From positions 2,170,001 through 2,234,000 of the forward strand of contig CAUIJY010000075.1 in NCBI GenBank assembly GCA_960531495.1: a stretch of DNA of 64,000 nt, read 5' to 3'. The stretch's first letter is position 1, and each line of letters begins with the position of its first letter. Of the stretch, positions 45,554 to 59,200 are shown one piece after another. The stretch comes from Zeus faber (taxonomy: Eukaryota > Chordata > Actinopteri > Zeiformes > Zeidae). Both the position numbers and the translations under genes were made by a program. The notes under the pieces were generated by a model. It had not been told where the DNA came from. It saw nothing but the letters and a program-made list of their open reading frames with translations, and ran no database searches.

Positions 45554-46059
45554 GTCGAGCTAACTCTGAGTCGAGCTCTAGTGCTGAGGTTGCTGTGTAG
45601 TGTATCACTGCTCGTATTGTAGTATTGCAACTTGGACTACTGGATTGACTCTGTACATTTCACTGCTATTTGCTGATCTGCCAACAAGCTTGTGTTCCAG
45701 ACACACCCCCTATTCAGGTAAGTCCTCTCTTATGTGGGCGTGCTCTTAGCCAGGTGCAACCCTAATCACACGAGCAGCTGTATTCTATCACCTATTTATG
45801 GTCCTGCCCTTCAAGCGTTGGCCCATTTGTAGTCGCTCTCGTGTGAAGACGCTCTGTGTAAAGACGCACGTCTACCTCTGCACGTCAACCGAAGCAAGGA
45901 CACCGAACAAGGCAAACCTGCCTTCTTTCTCTCACTCCATACAAAGTGTGCTACTACCGCATCCCTACAACTTCAAGGTCACCCAGAAAGCGTCGTTATA
46001 CCATACGCCGATGCAATCCGGGTAACCTCAGGTCCCTGCAGCAAACATCTTCTGCAAAG

Positions 46060-47520
46060 ACCTCCTTCTCTGTTGGCTTGTGGAATTGTCGATCTGCAGT
46101 TAACAAGGCAGACTTCATTTCTGGTCATGCCAACCAACTCTCCTTAGAGCTCCTTGCTCTCACTGAGACATGGATTAAACCGGAAGATAGCGCAACCCCG
46201 GCTGCACTCTCCACTAACTACTCATTCTCCCACACATCCAGACCATCTGGCCGTGGTGGTGGGACTGGCCTGCTAATTTCCAACACATGGAAATTTAATC
46301 CACTGCTGCCTTTAAACAACTTTGCCTCCTTTGAATATCACGCCGTCTTGGTGACTGCTCCGGTGAAAGCCTATGTGGTCGTCATCTACCGTCCACCAGG
46401 ACAACTAGGTGACTTCCTACATGAGCTTGACACCCTGCTGTCATCAATCCCTGAGCACGAGTGTCCCATGCTCGTCCTCGGAGACATGAACATTCACTTG
46501 GACAGTGCGAGCTCGGCTGACTTCCTGTCTTTGGTTCGCTCGTTCGACCTAAGACAGATCCCGACTCCACCGACTCACAAGGCTGGCAAAGAGCTTGATC
46601 TCATTCTTGCTCGGAGCTGTACCACCGACAACCTATGGGTCACTCCTCTTCATCTCTCTGACCACTTCTTCATCCACTTCAATGTCCAGCTACCAAAACA
46701 ACCCCCCACCTCCCCACCCATGGTTACTATCCGCAGCAATCTCCGCAACTTGTCTCCCACCCACTTCTCCTCTGTGCTCTCCTCTTCTCTTCCACCCCAT
46801 GGCACTTTCTCCTCTCTGCAGGTTAATGATGCCACTGACTCCCTCTGCTCCACCTTGAGCTCATGTCTGGATATCCTGTGTCCACTATCCACCAGACCTG
46901 CTCGTTCAACCCAGTCGCACCCTTGGCTGACTGACACCCTCCGGACAACGCGCACTGACCTCAGAGCAGCCGAGAGGAAATGGCACAAATTCAAAACAAC
47001 TGAGGATCTTGCTAGCTACCAGACACTGCTGTCCTCCTTCTCTTCCGGCATCACTGCTGCCAAGAAGGCCTTCTTCAACGATAGGATCAACGGTGCCACA
47101 GACACACGTACGTTATTCACCACCTTCAAGTCTCTGCTTTACCCTCCACCACCTCCCCCAGCTACTAACCTCACTGCTGACTGCCTTGCCTCCTTTTTTA
47201 CTAACAATGTGGCAGCCATCAGCAGCCAATTCACTAAACAACTTACTCACAACCTGTCTTCTCCAGCCCTAGGCTCATCGTTCCCTGGTTTCGCCCCCCT
47301 CGCTGAAAGTGAGGTATCTAAACTACTTGACTATCTGGCGAAAACGGAACTGCTGGTCTTCCCGGCCAAACAAGGTATTTATCACAACATTGATATTAAA
47401 ATCGACTCTCTATCTCTTGTTCCTACCAAGGCTGCAAGGAATCTTGGTGTCATTATTGATGACCAACTGACATTCTCGGACCATGTTGCCGCCGTCTCCC
47501 GGTCCTGCCGCTTCGCACCA
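46060..47520 (+). pseudogene. LINE ORF2: endonuclease with reverse transcriptase core deleted
   Basis: An uninterrupted frame open from 45946 to 47697. Its first codon is GTG, so the true start is uncertain. The apurinic-type endonuclease starts at GLWNCRS (46075) and keeps N, E (LALTETW), Y-R-P (VVVIYRPPG), G-D-x-N (LVLGDMNIH), LDLI and S-D-H (LHLSDHFF). The linker to the reverse transcriptase is present (SHPWLTD, AERKWHK, FFNDRI). At about 47326-47340 the frame passes from SEVSKLL, which normally precedes the reverse transcriptase, straight to AKTELLVFP, which normally follows the catalytic core. The fingers and palm with the YxDD motif are therefore missing, without loss of frame. The last 60 or so residues of the open frame are out of phase with LINE coding. 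Confidence 0.88.
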
Positions 47521-47869
47521 GCCAAAGAGGGCACATGTCACTCCGCTGCTCATCGAGCTCCACTGGTTACCTGTAGCCGCCCGCATCAAGTTCAAGTCTC
47601 TTATGCTGGCCTACAGAGTGATTGTTGGGAATGCTCCCGCCTACTTAAATGCTCTTGTAAGAGCACATGTTGCCCCCCGGATGCTGCCCTCGTCTAATGA
47701 GTGTCGCCTGGCTCTGCCGGCCATACAGCCACGGCAATCCAGGCTATTCTCATTTGTAGTTCCACGTTGGTGGAACGAGCTGCCAAAAATGACCAGAGCG
47801 GGGACCTCCCTCTCTGTCTTTAAGAAGCACCTGAAGACCCAGCTCTTCAGTGAGTACCTCCTGTCCTAA
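47505..47869 (+). pseudogene. LINE ORF2 C-terminal segment, shifted frame
   Basis: A plus frame from about 47483 to the TAA at 47867-47869 contains KRAHVTPLLIELHWLPV, KSLMLAYRVI, SRLFSFVVPRWWNELP and SVFKKHLKTQLF, the typical end of L2/Rex-like fish LINE proteins. It is out of frame with the endonuclease part. A second small deletion (about 47505-47525) joins a SRSCRFA segment to QPKRAH. The 3' UTR with TTGTAAGTCGCTTTGG follows. Confidence 0.85.
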
Positions 47870-48841
47870 TCTACAATTACTGAGCACCACCTTGCAGTAT
47901 TTATTGTTACACCAATGTTGTTGTTACACTAATCTCTGTCGCAATGTAGCTGAATGTTATTCTCCCTTGTAAGTCGCTTTGGATAAAAGCGTCTGCTAAA
48001 TGACTAAATGTAAATGTAAATTTAATCTTTCTTTGTTTAAATCTTTCTTTCAATCATTCTTTCAAACTTTCAATCATTATTTCAATCTTTCATTCTTTCC
48101 ATCTTTCTTGCAATCTTTCTTTCAATTGTTTAATCTTTCAATGTTTCTTTCATTCTTTCTTTCAGTCTTTCAATCTTTTTTTCAATCTTTCTTTCATTCT
48201 TTCTTTCAATCTTTCTGTCCGTCATTCTTTCTTTCAGTCTTTCTTTCAATCATTCAATCTTTCAATCTTTCTTTCTTTCAATCTTTCTTTCAATCTTTCT
48301 TTCATTCTTTATTTCAATCTTTGTTTCATTCTTTCTTTCAATCTTTCTTTCAATCTTTCTTTCAATCTTTCTTTCAATCTTTCTTTCAATCTTTCTTTCT
48401 TTCTTTCAAACTTTCTTTCAATCTTTCTTTCAAACTTTCAATCTTTATTTCAATCTTTCTTTCAATCTTTCTTTCAATCTTTCTTTCAATCTTTCTTTCA
48501 TTCTTTCTTTCAAAATTTCAATCTTTCAATATTTCTTTGATTCTTTCTTGCAATCTTTCAATCTTTCTTTCATTCTTTCTTTCAATCTTTCTTACTTTCA
48601 ATCTTTCTTTCAATCTGCCTTTCATTCTTTCTTTCAGTCTTTCAATCTTTCTTTAAATCTTTCTTTAAATCTCTCTTTCAGTCATTCTTTCAAACTTTCA
48701 ATCTTTATTTCAATCTTTCAATCTTTCAATCTTTCTTTCAATCTTTCAATCTTTCTTTCATTCTTTCTTTCAATATTTCAATCTTTCAATCTTTCTTTCA
48801 TTCTTTCTTTAAATCTTTCAATCTTTCTTTCATTCTTACTT

Positions 48842-50270
48842 TCAATCTATCTTACTTTCAATCTTTCTTTCTTTCAATATTTCTTCCAATCGTTCAATCT
48901 TTCTTTCATTCTTTCTTTCAATCTTTCTTTTGTTATTTCTTTCAATCTTTCTTTCTTTCCATCTTTCTTTCAATCTTTCTTTTATTCTTTCTTTCAATCT
49001 TTCTTTTTTCAATCTTTCTTGCAATCTTTCTTTCAATTGTTTAATCTTTCAATATTTCTTTTATTCTTTCTTTCAATCATTCTTTCATTCTTTCTTTCAA
49101 TCTTTCTGTCTGTCAATCTTTCTTTCAGTCTTTCTTTCAATCATTCAATCTTTCAATCTTTATTTCAATCTTTCTTTCAATCTTTCTTTCAATCTTTCTT
49201 TCAATCTTTCTTTCATTCTTTCTTTCAAAATTTCAATCTTTCAATATTTCTTTCATTCTTTCTTGCAATCTTTCAATCTTTCTTTCATTCTTTCTTTCAA
49301 TCTTTCTTACTTTCAATCTTTCTTTCAATCTGCCTTTCATTCTTTCTTTCAGTCTTTCAATCTTTCTTTAAATCTTTCTTTAAATCTCTCTTTCAGTCAT
49401 TCTTTCAAACTTTCAATCTTTATTTCAATCTTTCAATCTTTCAATCTTTCTTTCAATCTTTCAATCTTTCTTTCATTCTTTCTTTCAATATTTCAATCTT
49501 TCAATCTTTCTTTCATTCTTTCTTTAAATCTTTCAATCTTTCTTTCATTCTTACTTTCAATCTATCTTACTTTCAATCTTTCTTTCTTTCAATATTTCTT
49601 CCAATCGTTCAATCTTTCTTTCATTCTTTCTTTCAATCTTTCTTTTGTTATTTCTTTCAATCTTTCTTTCTTTCCATCTTTCTTTCAATCTTTCTTTTAT
49701 TCTTTCTTTCAATCTTTCTTTTTTCAATCTTTCTTGCAATCTTTCTTTCAATTGTTTAATCTTTCAATATTTCTTTTATTCTTTCTTTCAATCATTCTTT
49801 CATTCTTTCTTTCAATCTTTCTGTCTGTCAATCTTTCTTTCAGTCTTTCTTTCAATCATTCAATCTTTCAATCTTTCCTTCAATATTTCATTCTTTCAAT
49901 CTTTCTTTCAATCTTTCTTTCATTCTATCCTTCAGTCGTTCAATCTTTCTTTCAATCTTTCTTTTTTTCAATCTTTCTTTCAATCTTTCTTTCAATCTTT
50001 CGTTCAATATTTCTTTCAATCTTTCTTAATTTCAATCTTTCTTTGTTTAAATCTTTCTTTCAATCTTTCTTTCAAACTTTCAATCATTATTTCAATCTTT
50101 CATTCTTTCAATCTTTCTTTCAATCTTTCTTTCAATCTTTCAATCTTTCTTTCATTCTTTCTTTCAATATTTCAATCTTTCAATCTTTCTTTCAATCTTT
50201 CTTTCAATCTTTCAATCTTTCTTTCATTCTTTCTTTCAATCTTTCAATCTTTCTTTCATTCTTTCTTTAA
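48842..50270. repeat. Tandem block of about 715 bp and distant copy
   Basis: The stretch around 48842-49036 recurs exactly in translation at 49557-49751 (offset 715) and at 57981-58175 (offset 9139 from the first). From 49557 to about 50270, the match with 57981 to about 58690 continues at an offset of 8424 with few differences. Confidence 0.85.
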
Positions 50271-53200
50271 ATCTTTCAATCTTTCAGTCTTTCTTTCAAT
50301 ATTTCTTTCAATCTTTCTTTCTTTAAATCTTTCTTTCAATCTTTCTTTCAAACTTTCAATCTTTATTTCAAACTTTCAATCTTTCAATCTTTCTTTCAAT
50401 CTTTCTTTCAATCTTTCTTTAATTTTTTCTTTCAATCTTTCTTACTTTCAATTTTTCTATCTTTCAATATTTCTTCCAATCTTTCAATCTTTCTTTTGTT
50501 ATTCTTTCAATCTTTCTTTCTTTCAATCTTTCTGTCCATCTATCTATCAATCTTTTTTTCATTCTTTCTTTCAATCTTTCTTTTTTCAATCTTTCTTGCA
50601 AACCTTCTTTCAATTGTTTAATCTTTCAATCTTTCTTTCATTCTTTCTTTCAGTCTTTCAATCTCTTTTTCATTCTTTCTTTCAATATTTCATTCTTTCA
50701 ATCTTTCTGTCATTCTTTCTGTCAATCTTTCAATCTTTGTTTCATTCTTTCTTTCAATCTTTCTTACTTTCAATTTTTCTATCTTTCAATATTTCTTCCA
50801 ATCGTTCAATCTTTCTTTTATTATTTCTTTCAATCTTTCTTTCTTTCAATCTTTCTTTCCATCTTTCTTTCAATCTTTCTTTCATTCTTTCTTTCAATCT
50901 TTCTTTTTTCAATATTACTTTCAATCTGTCAATTTTTCTTTCATTCTTTCATTCTTTCTTTCAATTGTTCTTTCATTCTTTCTTTCAATCTTTCTTTCTT
51001 TCAATCTTTCAATCTTTCTTTCATTCTTTCATTCTTTCTTTCAATCTTTCTTTTTTAAATCTTTCTTGCAATCTTTCTTTCAATTGTTGAATCTTTCAAT
51101 CTTTCTTTCATTCTTTCTTCCAGTCTTTCAATCTTTTTTTAAATCTTTCTTTCAATCTTTCAATTTTTCAATCTTTCTTTCATTCTTTCTTTTAATCTTT
51201 CTATCTTTCTTTCAATCTTTCAATCTTTCTTTCATTCTTTCTTTCAATCTTTCTGTCTTTCAATTTTTCATTCAATCTTTCTTTCATTCCTTCTTCAATC
51301 TTTCTTTCAAATTTTCTTTCAATCTTTCTTTTTTCAATCTTTCTTTCAATCTTTCTTTCATTCTTTCTTTCAGTCTTTCAAAATTTGTTTCAAACTTTCA
51401 ATCTTTCAGTCGTTCAATCTTTCTTTCAATCTTTCTTTCAATCTTTCAATCTTCAATCTTTCAATCTATCTTTCAGTCTTTCTTTCAATCATTCAATCTT
51501 TCAATCTTTCTTTCAATCTTTCTTTCTTTCTATCTTTCTTTCAATCTTTCTTTCATTTTTCCTTCAGTCTTTCAATCTTTCTTTCAATCTTTCTTTCAAT
51601 CTTTCTTTCAATCTTTCTTTCATTCTTTCTTTCAATCTTTCTTTCAATCTTTCAATCTTTCTTTCAATATTTCTTTTAATCTTTCTTACTTTCAATCTTT
51701 CTTTCTTTAAATCTTTCTTTCAATCTTTCTTTCAAACTTTCATACTTTATTTCAATCTTTCAATCTTTCAATCTTTCTTTCATTCTTTCTTTCAATCTTT
51801 CTTTCAATCTTTCAGTCTTTCTTTCAATATTTCTTTCAATCTTTCTTTCTTTAAATCTTTCTTTCAATCTTTCTTTCAAACTTTCAATCTTTATTTCAAA
51901 CTTTCAATCTTTCAATCTTTCTTTCAATCTTTCTTTCAATCTTTCTTTCAATCTTTCAATCTTTCTTTCATTCTTTCTTTCAATCTTTCAATCTTTCTTT
52001 AATTTTTTCTTTCAATCTTTCTTACTTTCAATTTTTCTATCTTTCAATATTTCTTCCAATCTTTCAATCTTTCTTTTGTTATTCTTTCAATCTTTCTTTC
52101 TTTCAATCTTTCTATCCATCTATCTATCAATCTTTTTTTCATTCTTTCTTTCAATCTTTCTTTTTTCAATCTTTCTTGCAAACTTTCTTTCAATTGTTTA
52201 ATCTTTCAATCTTTCTTTCATTCTTTCTTTCAGTCTTTCAATCTCTTTTTCATTCTTTCTTTCAATATTTCAATCTTTCAATCTTTCTGTCATTCTTTCT
52301 GTCAATCTTTCAATCTTTGTTTCATTCTTTCTTTCAATCTTTCTTACTTTCAATTTTTCTATCTTTCAATATTTCTTCCAATCGTTCAATCTTTCTTTTA
52401 TTATTTCTTTCAATCTTTCTTTCTTTCAATCTTTCTTTCCATCTTTCTTTCAATCTTTCTTTCATTCTTTCTTTCAATCTTTCTTTTTTCAATATTTCTT
52501 TCAATCTGTCAATTTTTCTTTCATTCTTTCTTTCAATTGTTCTTTCATTCTTTCTTTCAATCTTTCTTTAAATATTTCAATCTTTCAATCTTTCTTTCAA
52601 TCTTTCAATCTTTCTTTCATTCTTTCTTTCAATCTTTCAATCTTTCTTTCATTCGTTCTTTCAATCTTTCAATCTTTCAATTTTTCTATCTTTCAATATT
52701 TCTTCCAATCATTCAATCTTTCTTTCATTATTTCTTTCAATCTTTCTTTTGTTATTTCTTTCAATCTTTCTTTCTTTCAATCTTTCTTTCCATCTTTCTT
52801 TCAATCTTTCTTTCATTCTTTCTTTCAATCTTTCAATCTTTCTTTCAAACTTTCAATCTTTCTTTCCATCTTTCTTTCAATCTTTCTTTCCATCTTTCTT
52901 TCAATCTTTCTTTCATTATTTCTTTCAGTCTTTCAATCTTTCTTTCAAACTTTCAATCTTTCTTTCAATCTTTCAGTCGTTCAATCTTTCTTTCAATCTT
53001 TCTTTCAATCTTTCAATCTTCAGTCTTTCAATCTTTCTTTCAAACTTTCAATCTTTCTTTCAATCTTTCAGTCGTTCAATCTTTCTTTCAATCTTTCTTT
53101 CAATCTTTCAATCATTCAATCTTTCAATCATTCAATCTTTCAATCTTTCTTTCTTTCAATCTTTCTTTCAATCTTTCTTTCATTCTTTCCTTCAGTCTTT

Positions 53201-56200
53201 CAATCTTTCTTTCAATCTTTCTTTCAATCTTTCTTTCATTCTTTCTTTCAATCTTTCTTTCAATCTTTCAATCTTTCTTTCAATATATCTTTCAATCTTT
53301 CTTTTGTTATTCTTTCAATCTTTCTTTCTTTCAATCTTTCTATCCATCTATCTATCAATCTTTTTTTCATTCTTTCTTTCAATCTTTCTTTTTTCAATCT
53401 TTCTTGCAAACTTTCTTTCAATTGTTTAATCTTTCAATCTTTCTTTCATTATTTCTTCCAATCGTTCAATCTTTCTTTTATTATTTCTTTCAATCTTTCT
53501 TTCTTTCAATCTTTCTTTCCATCTTTCTTTCAATCTTTCTTTCATTCTTTCTTTCAATCTTTCTTTTTTCAATATTTCTTTCAATCTGTCAATTTTTCTT
53601 TCATTCTTTCTTTCAATTGTTCTTTCATTCTTTCTTTCAATCTTTCTTTAAATATTTCAATCTTTCAATCTTTCTTTCAATCTTTCAATCTTTCTTTCAT
53701 TCTTTCTTTCAATCTTTCAATCTTTCTTTCATTCGTTCTTTCAATCTTTCAATCTTTCAATTTTTCTATCTTTCAATATTTCTTCCAATCGTTCAATCTT
53801 TCTTTCATTATTTCTTTCAATCTTTCTTTTGTTATTTCTTTCAATCTTTCTTCATTTCAATCTTTCTTTCCATCTTTCTTTCAATCTTTCTTTCATTCTT
53901 TCTTTCAATCTTTCAATCTTTCTTTCAAACTTTCAATCTTTCTTTCCATCTTTCTTTCAATCTTTCTTTCATTATTTCTTTCAGTCTTTCAATCTTTCTT
54001 TCAAACTTTCAATCTTTCTTTCAATCTTTCAGTCGTTCAAGCTTTCTTTCAATCTTTCTTTCAATCTTTCAATCTTCAGTCTTTCAATCTTTCTTTCAAA
54101 CTTTCAATCTTTCTTTCAATCTTTCAGTCGTTCAATCTTTCTTTCAATCTTTCTTTCAATCTTTCAATCATTCAATCTTTCAATCATTCAATCTTTCAAT
54201 CTTTTTTTCTTTCAATCTTTCTTTCAATCTTTCTATCATTCTTTCCATCAGTCTTTCAATCTTTCTTTCAATCTTTCTTTCAATCTTTCTTTCATTATTT
54301 CTTTCAATCTTTCTTTCAATCTTTCAATCTTTCTTTCAATATGTCTTTCAATCTTTCTTACTTTCAATCTTTCTTTTTTAAATCTTTCTTTCAATCTTTC
54401 TTTCAATCTTTCTTTCAAACTTTCATTCTTTATTTCAATCTTTCAATCATTCAATCTTTCTTTCATTCTTTATTTCAATCTTTCAATCTTTCAATCTTTC
54501 TTTCATTCTTTCTTTCAATCTTTCTTTCAATCTTTCAATCTTTCTTTCAATATTTCTTTCAATCTTTCTTTCTTTAAATCTTTCTTTCAATCTTTCTTTC
54601 AAACTTTCAATCTTTATTTCAATCTTTCAATCTTCAAGCTTTCTTTCAATCTTTCTTTCAATCTTTCAATCTTTCTTTCATTCTTTCTTTCAATATTTCA
54701 ATCTTTCTTTCATTCTTTCTTTCAATCTTTCAATCTTTCTTTAATTCTTTCTTTCAATCTTTCTTACTTTCAATTTTTCTATCTTTCAATATTTCTTCCA
54801 ATCTTTCAATCTTTCTTTTGTTATTCTTTCAATCTTTCTTTCTTTCAATCTTTCTATCCATCTATCTTTCAATCTTTCTTTCATTCTTTCTTTCAATCTT
54901 TCTTTTTTCAAACTTTCTTGCAAACTTTCTTTCAATTGTTTAATCTTTCAATCTTTCTTTCATTCTTTCTTTCAGTGTTTCAATCTTTTTTTCATTCTTT
55001 CTTTCAATATTTCAATCTTTCAATCTTTCTTTCATTCTTTCTTTCAATCTTTCAATCTTTCTTTCATTCTTTCTTGCAATCTTTCTTTCAATTGTTTAAT
55101 CTTTCAATCTTTCTTTCATTCTTTCCTTCAGTGTTTTAATCTTTTTTTCAATCTTTCTTTCATTCTTTCTTTCAATCGTTCTTTCTTTCGTTTAGTCTTT
55201 CTTTCAATCTTTCAATTTTTCAATCTTTCTTTCATTCTTTCTTTTAATCTTTCAATCTTTCTTTCATTGTTTCTTTCAATCTTTCTTTCATTCTTTCTTT
55301 CATTCTTTCTTTCAATCTTTCTTTCAATCATTCTTTCTTTCTTTTAGTCTTTCTTTCAATCTTTCAATTTTTCAATCTTTCTTTCATTCTTTCTTTTAAT
55401 CTTTCAATCTTTCTTTCATTGTTTCTTTCAATCTTTCTGTCCATCTTTCTTTCATTCTTTCCTTCAGTCTTTCATTCTTTCTTTCAATCTTTCTTTTTTC
55501 AATCATTCTTGCAATCATTCTTTCAATTGTTTAATCCTTCAATCTTTCTTTCATTCTGTCTTTCAGTCTTTCAATCTTTTTTTCAATCTTTCTTTCATTA
55601 TTTCTTTCAATCTTTCTGTCCGTCATTCTTTCTTTCAGTCTTTCTTTCAATCATTCAATCTTTCAATCTTTCCTTCTATCTTTCTTTCAATCTTTCTTTC
55701 ATTCTTTATTTCAATCTTTGTTTCATTCTTTCTTTCAATCTTTCATTCAATCTTTCTTTCAATCTTTCTTTCAATCTTTCTTTCAATCTTTCTTTCATTC
55801 TTTATTTTAATCTTTCAATCTTTCTTTAATTGTTTCTTTCAATCTTTCTGTCTTTCAATATTTCTTTCAATCTTTCAATCTTTCTTTTTTTTTCAATCTT
55901 TCTTTCAATCTTTCTTTTATTCTATCTTTAAATCTTTGTTTTTTCAATCTTTCTTGCAATCTTTCTTTCAGTCTTTCAATCTGTCTTTCAAACTTTCAAT
56001 CTTTCTTTCAATCTTTCAATCTTTCAATCTTTCTTTCAATTTTTCTTTCAATCTTTCAGTCTTTCTTTCATTCTTTCTTTCAATCTTTCAATCTTTCAAT
56101 CTTTCTTTCATTCTTTCTTTCAATCTTTCAATCTTTCTTTCAATATTTCTTTCAATCTTTCTTTCTGTCAATCTTTCTTTCCATCTTTCTTTCCATCTTT

Positions 56201-59200
56201 CTTTCATTCTTTCCTTCAGTCTTTCAATCTTTCTTTCAATCTTTCTTTCAATTTTTCTTTCAATCTTTCTTTCATTCTTTCCTTCAATCTTTCAATCTTT
56301 CTTTCAATCTTTCTTTCAATCTTTCATTCATTCTTTCTTTCAATCTTTCAATCTTTCTTTCAATATTTCTTTCAATCTTTTTTACTTTCAATCTTTCTTT
56401 CTTTAAATCTTTCTCTCAATCTTTCTTTCAAACTTTCATTATTTATTTCAATATTTCAATCCTTCAATCTGTCTTTCATTCTTTCTTTCAATCTTTTTTT
56501 CAAACTTTCAATCTTTCTTTCAATATTTCTTTCAATCTTTCTTTCTTTAAATCTTTCTTTCAATCTTTCTTTCAAACGTTCAATCTTTATTTCAATCTTT
56601 CAATCTTTCAATCTTTCTTTCATTCTTTCTTTCAATATTTCAATTTTTCAATCTTTCTTTCATTCTTTCTTTCAATCTTTCTGTCTTTCAATATTTCATT
56701 CAATCTTTCTTTCATTCCTTCTTTCAATCTTTCTTTCAAATTTTCTTTCAATCTTTCTTTTTTCAATATTTCTTTCAATCTTTCTTTCATTCTTTCTTTC
56801 AGTCTTTCAAAATTTGTTTCAAACTTTCAATCTTTCTTTCAATCTTTCAGTCGTTCAATCTTTCTTTGAATCTTTCAATCTTCAATCTTTCAATCTATCT
56901 TTCAGTCTTTCTTTCAATCATTCAATCTTTCAATCTTTCTTTCAATCTTTCTTTCTTTCAATCTTTCTTTCAATCTTTCTTTCATTCTTTCCTTCAGTCT
57001 TTCAATCTTTCTTTCAATCTTTCTTTCAATCTTTCTTTCAATCTTTCTTTCAATCTTTCTTTCATTCTTTCTTTCAATCTTTCTTTCAATCTTTCAATCT
57101 TTCAATTTTTCTATCTTTCAATATTTCTTCCAATCGTTCAATCTTTCTTTCATTATTTCTTTCAATCTTTCTTTTGTTATTTCTTTCAATCTTTCTTCAT
57201 TTCAATCTTTCTTTCCATCTTTCTTTCAATCTTTCTTTCATTCTTTCTTTCAATCTTTCAATCTTTCTTTCAAACTTTCAATCTTTCTTTCCATCTTTCT
57301 TTCAATCTTTCTTTCATTATTTCTTTCAGTCTTTCAATCTTTCTTTCAAACTTTCAATCTTTCTTTCAATCTTTCAGTCGTTCAAGCTTTCTTTCAAACT
57401 TTCTTTCAATCTTTCAATCTTCAGTCTTTCAATCTTTCTTTCAAACTTTCAATCTTTCTTTCAATCTTTCAGTCGTTCAATCTTTCTTTCAATCTTTCTT
57501 TCAATCTTTCAATCATTCAATCTTTCAATCATTCAATCTTTCAATCTTTTTTTCTTTCAATCTTTCTTTCAATCTTTCTTTCAAACTTTCAATCTTTATT
57601 TTAATCTTTCTTTCAATCTTTCTTTCAATCTTTCTTTCATTCTTTCTTTCAAAATTTCAATCTTTCAATATTTCTTTCATTCTTTCTTGCAATCTTTCAA
57701 TCTTTCTTTCATTCTTTCTTTCAATCTTTCTTACTTTCAATCTTTCTTTCAATCTGCCTTTCATTCTTTCTTTCAGTCTTTCAATCTTTCTTTAAATCTT
57801 TCTTTAAATCTCTCTTTCAGTCATTCTTTCAAACTTTCAATCTTTATTTCAATCTTTCAATCTTTCAATCTTTCTTTCAATCTTTCAATCTTTCTTTCAT
57901 TCTTTCTTTCAATATTTCAATCTTTCAATCTTTCTTTCATTCTTTCTTTAAATCTTTCAATCTTTCTTTCATTCTTACTTTCAATCTATCTTACTTTCAA
58001 TCTTTCTTTCTTTCAATATTTCTTCCAATCGTTCAATCTTTCTTTCATTCTTTCTTTCAATCTTTCTTTTGTTATTTCTTTCAATCTTTCTTTCTTTCCA
58101 TCTTTCTTTCAATCTTTCTTTTATTCTTTCTTTCAATCTTTCTTTTTTCAATCTTTCTTGCAATCTTTCTTTCAATTGTTTAATCTTTCAATATTTCTTT
58201 TATTCTTTCTTTCAATCATTCTTTCATTCTTTCTTTCAATCTTTCTGTCTGTCAATCTTTCTTTCAGTCTTTCTTTCAATCATTCAATCTTTCAATCTTT
58301 CCTTCAATATTTCATTCTTTCAATCTTTCTTTCAATCTTTCTTTCATTCTATCCTTCAGTCGTTCAATCTTTCTTTCAATCTTTCTTTTTTTCAATCTTT
58401 CTTTCAATCTTTCTTTCAATCTTTCGTTCAATATTTCTTTAAATCTTTCTTAATTTCAATCTTTCTTTGTTTAAATCTTTCTTTCAATCTTTCTTTCAAA
58501 CTTTCAATCATTATTTCAATCTTTCATTCTTTCAATCTTTCTTTCAATCTTTCTTTCAATCTTTCAATCTTTCTTTCATTCTTTCTTTCAATATTTCAAT
58601 CTTTCAATCTTTCTTTCAATCTTTCTTTCAATCTTTCAATCTTTCTTTCAGTCTTTCTTTCAATCTTTCTTTCAAACTTTCAATATTTATTTCAATCTTT
58701 CAATCTTTCAATCTTTCTTTCAATCTTTCTTTCATTTTTTCTTTCAATCTTTCAATCTTTCTTTCATTCTTTCTTTCAATATTTCAATCTTTCAATCTTT
58801 CTTTCATTCTTTCTTGCAATCTTTCAGTCTTTCTTTCATTCTTTCTTTCAATCCTTCTTACTTTCAATCTTTCTTTCAATCTGCCTTTCATTCTTTCTTT
58901 CAGTCTTTCAATCTTTCTTTAAATCTTTCTTTCAAACTTTCAATCTTTATTTCAATCTTTCAATCTTTCAATCTTTCTTTCAATCTTTCAATCTTTCTTT
59001 CATTCTTTCATTCAATCTTTCAATCTTTCTTTCATTCTTTCTTTCAATCTATCTTACTTTCAATCTTTCTTTCTTTCAATATTGTTTCCAATCGTTCAAT
59101 CTTTCTTTCATTCTTTCTTTCAATCTTTCTTTTGTAATTTCTTTCAATCTTTCTTCCTTTCCATCTTTCTTTCAATCTTTCTTTCAATCTTTCTTTTTTC

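Larger units (their letters stand above)
45554..48020 (+). mobile_element. L2-like LINE inserted in the tetranucleotide array
   Basis: Unique sequence begins GAGTCGAGCTAACTC and ends with TTGTAAGTCGCTTTGG followed by TAAATG units, with tetranucleotide array on both sides. The 5' UTR is about 45554-45940, then come an endonuclease-bearing frame and a C-terminal segment to 47869, then a 3' UTR of about 150 bp. The reverse transcriptase core has been deleted. Because the target is a simple repeat and the tail is TAAATG, a target-site duplication cannot be recognised safely. Confidence 0.88.
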
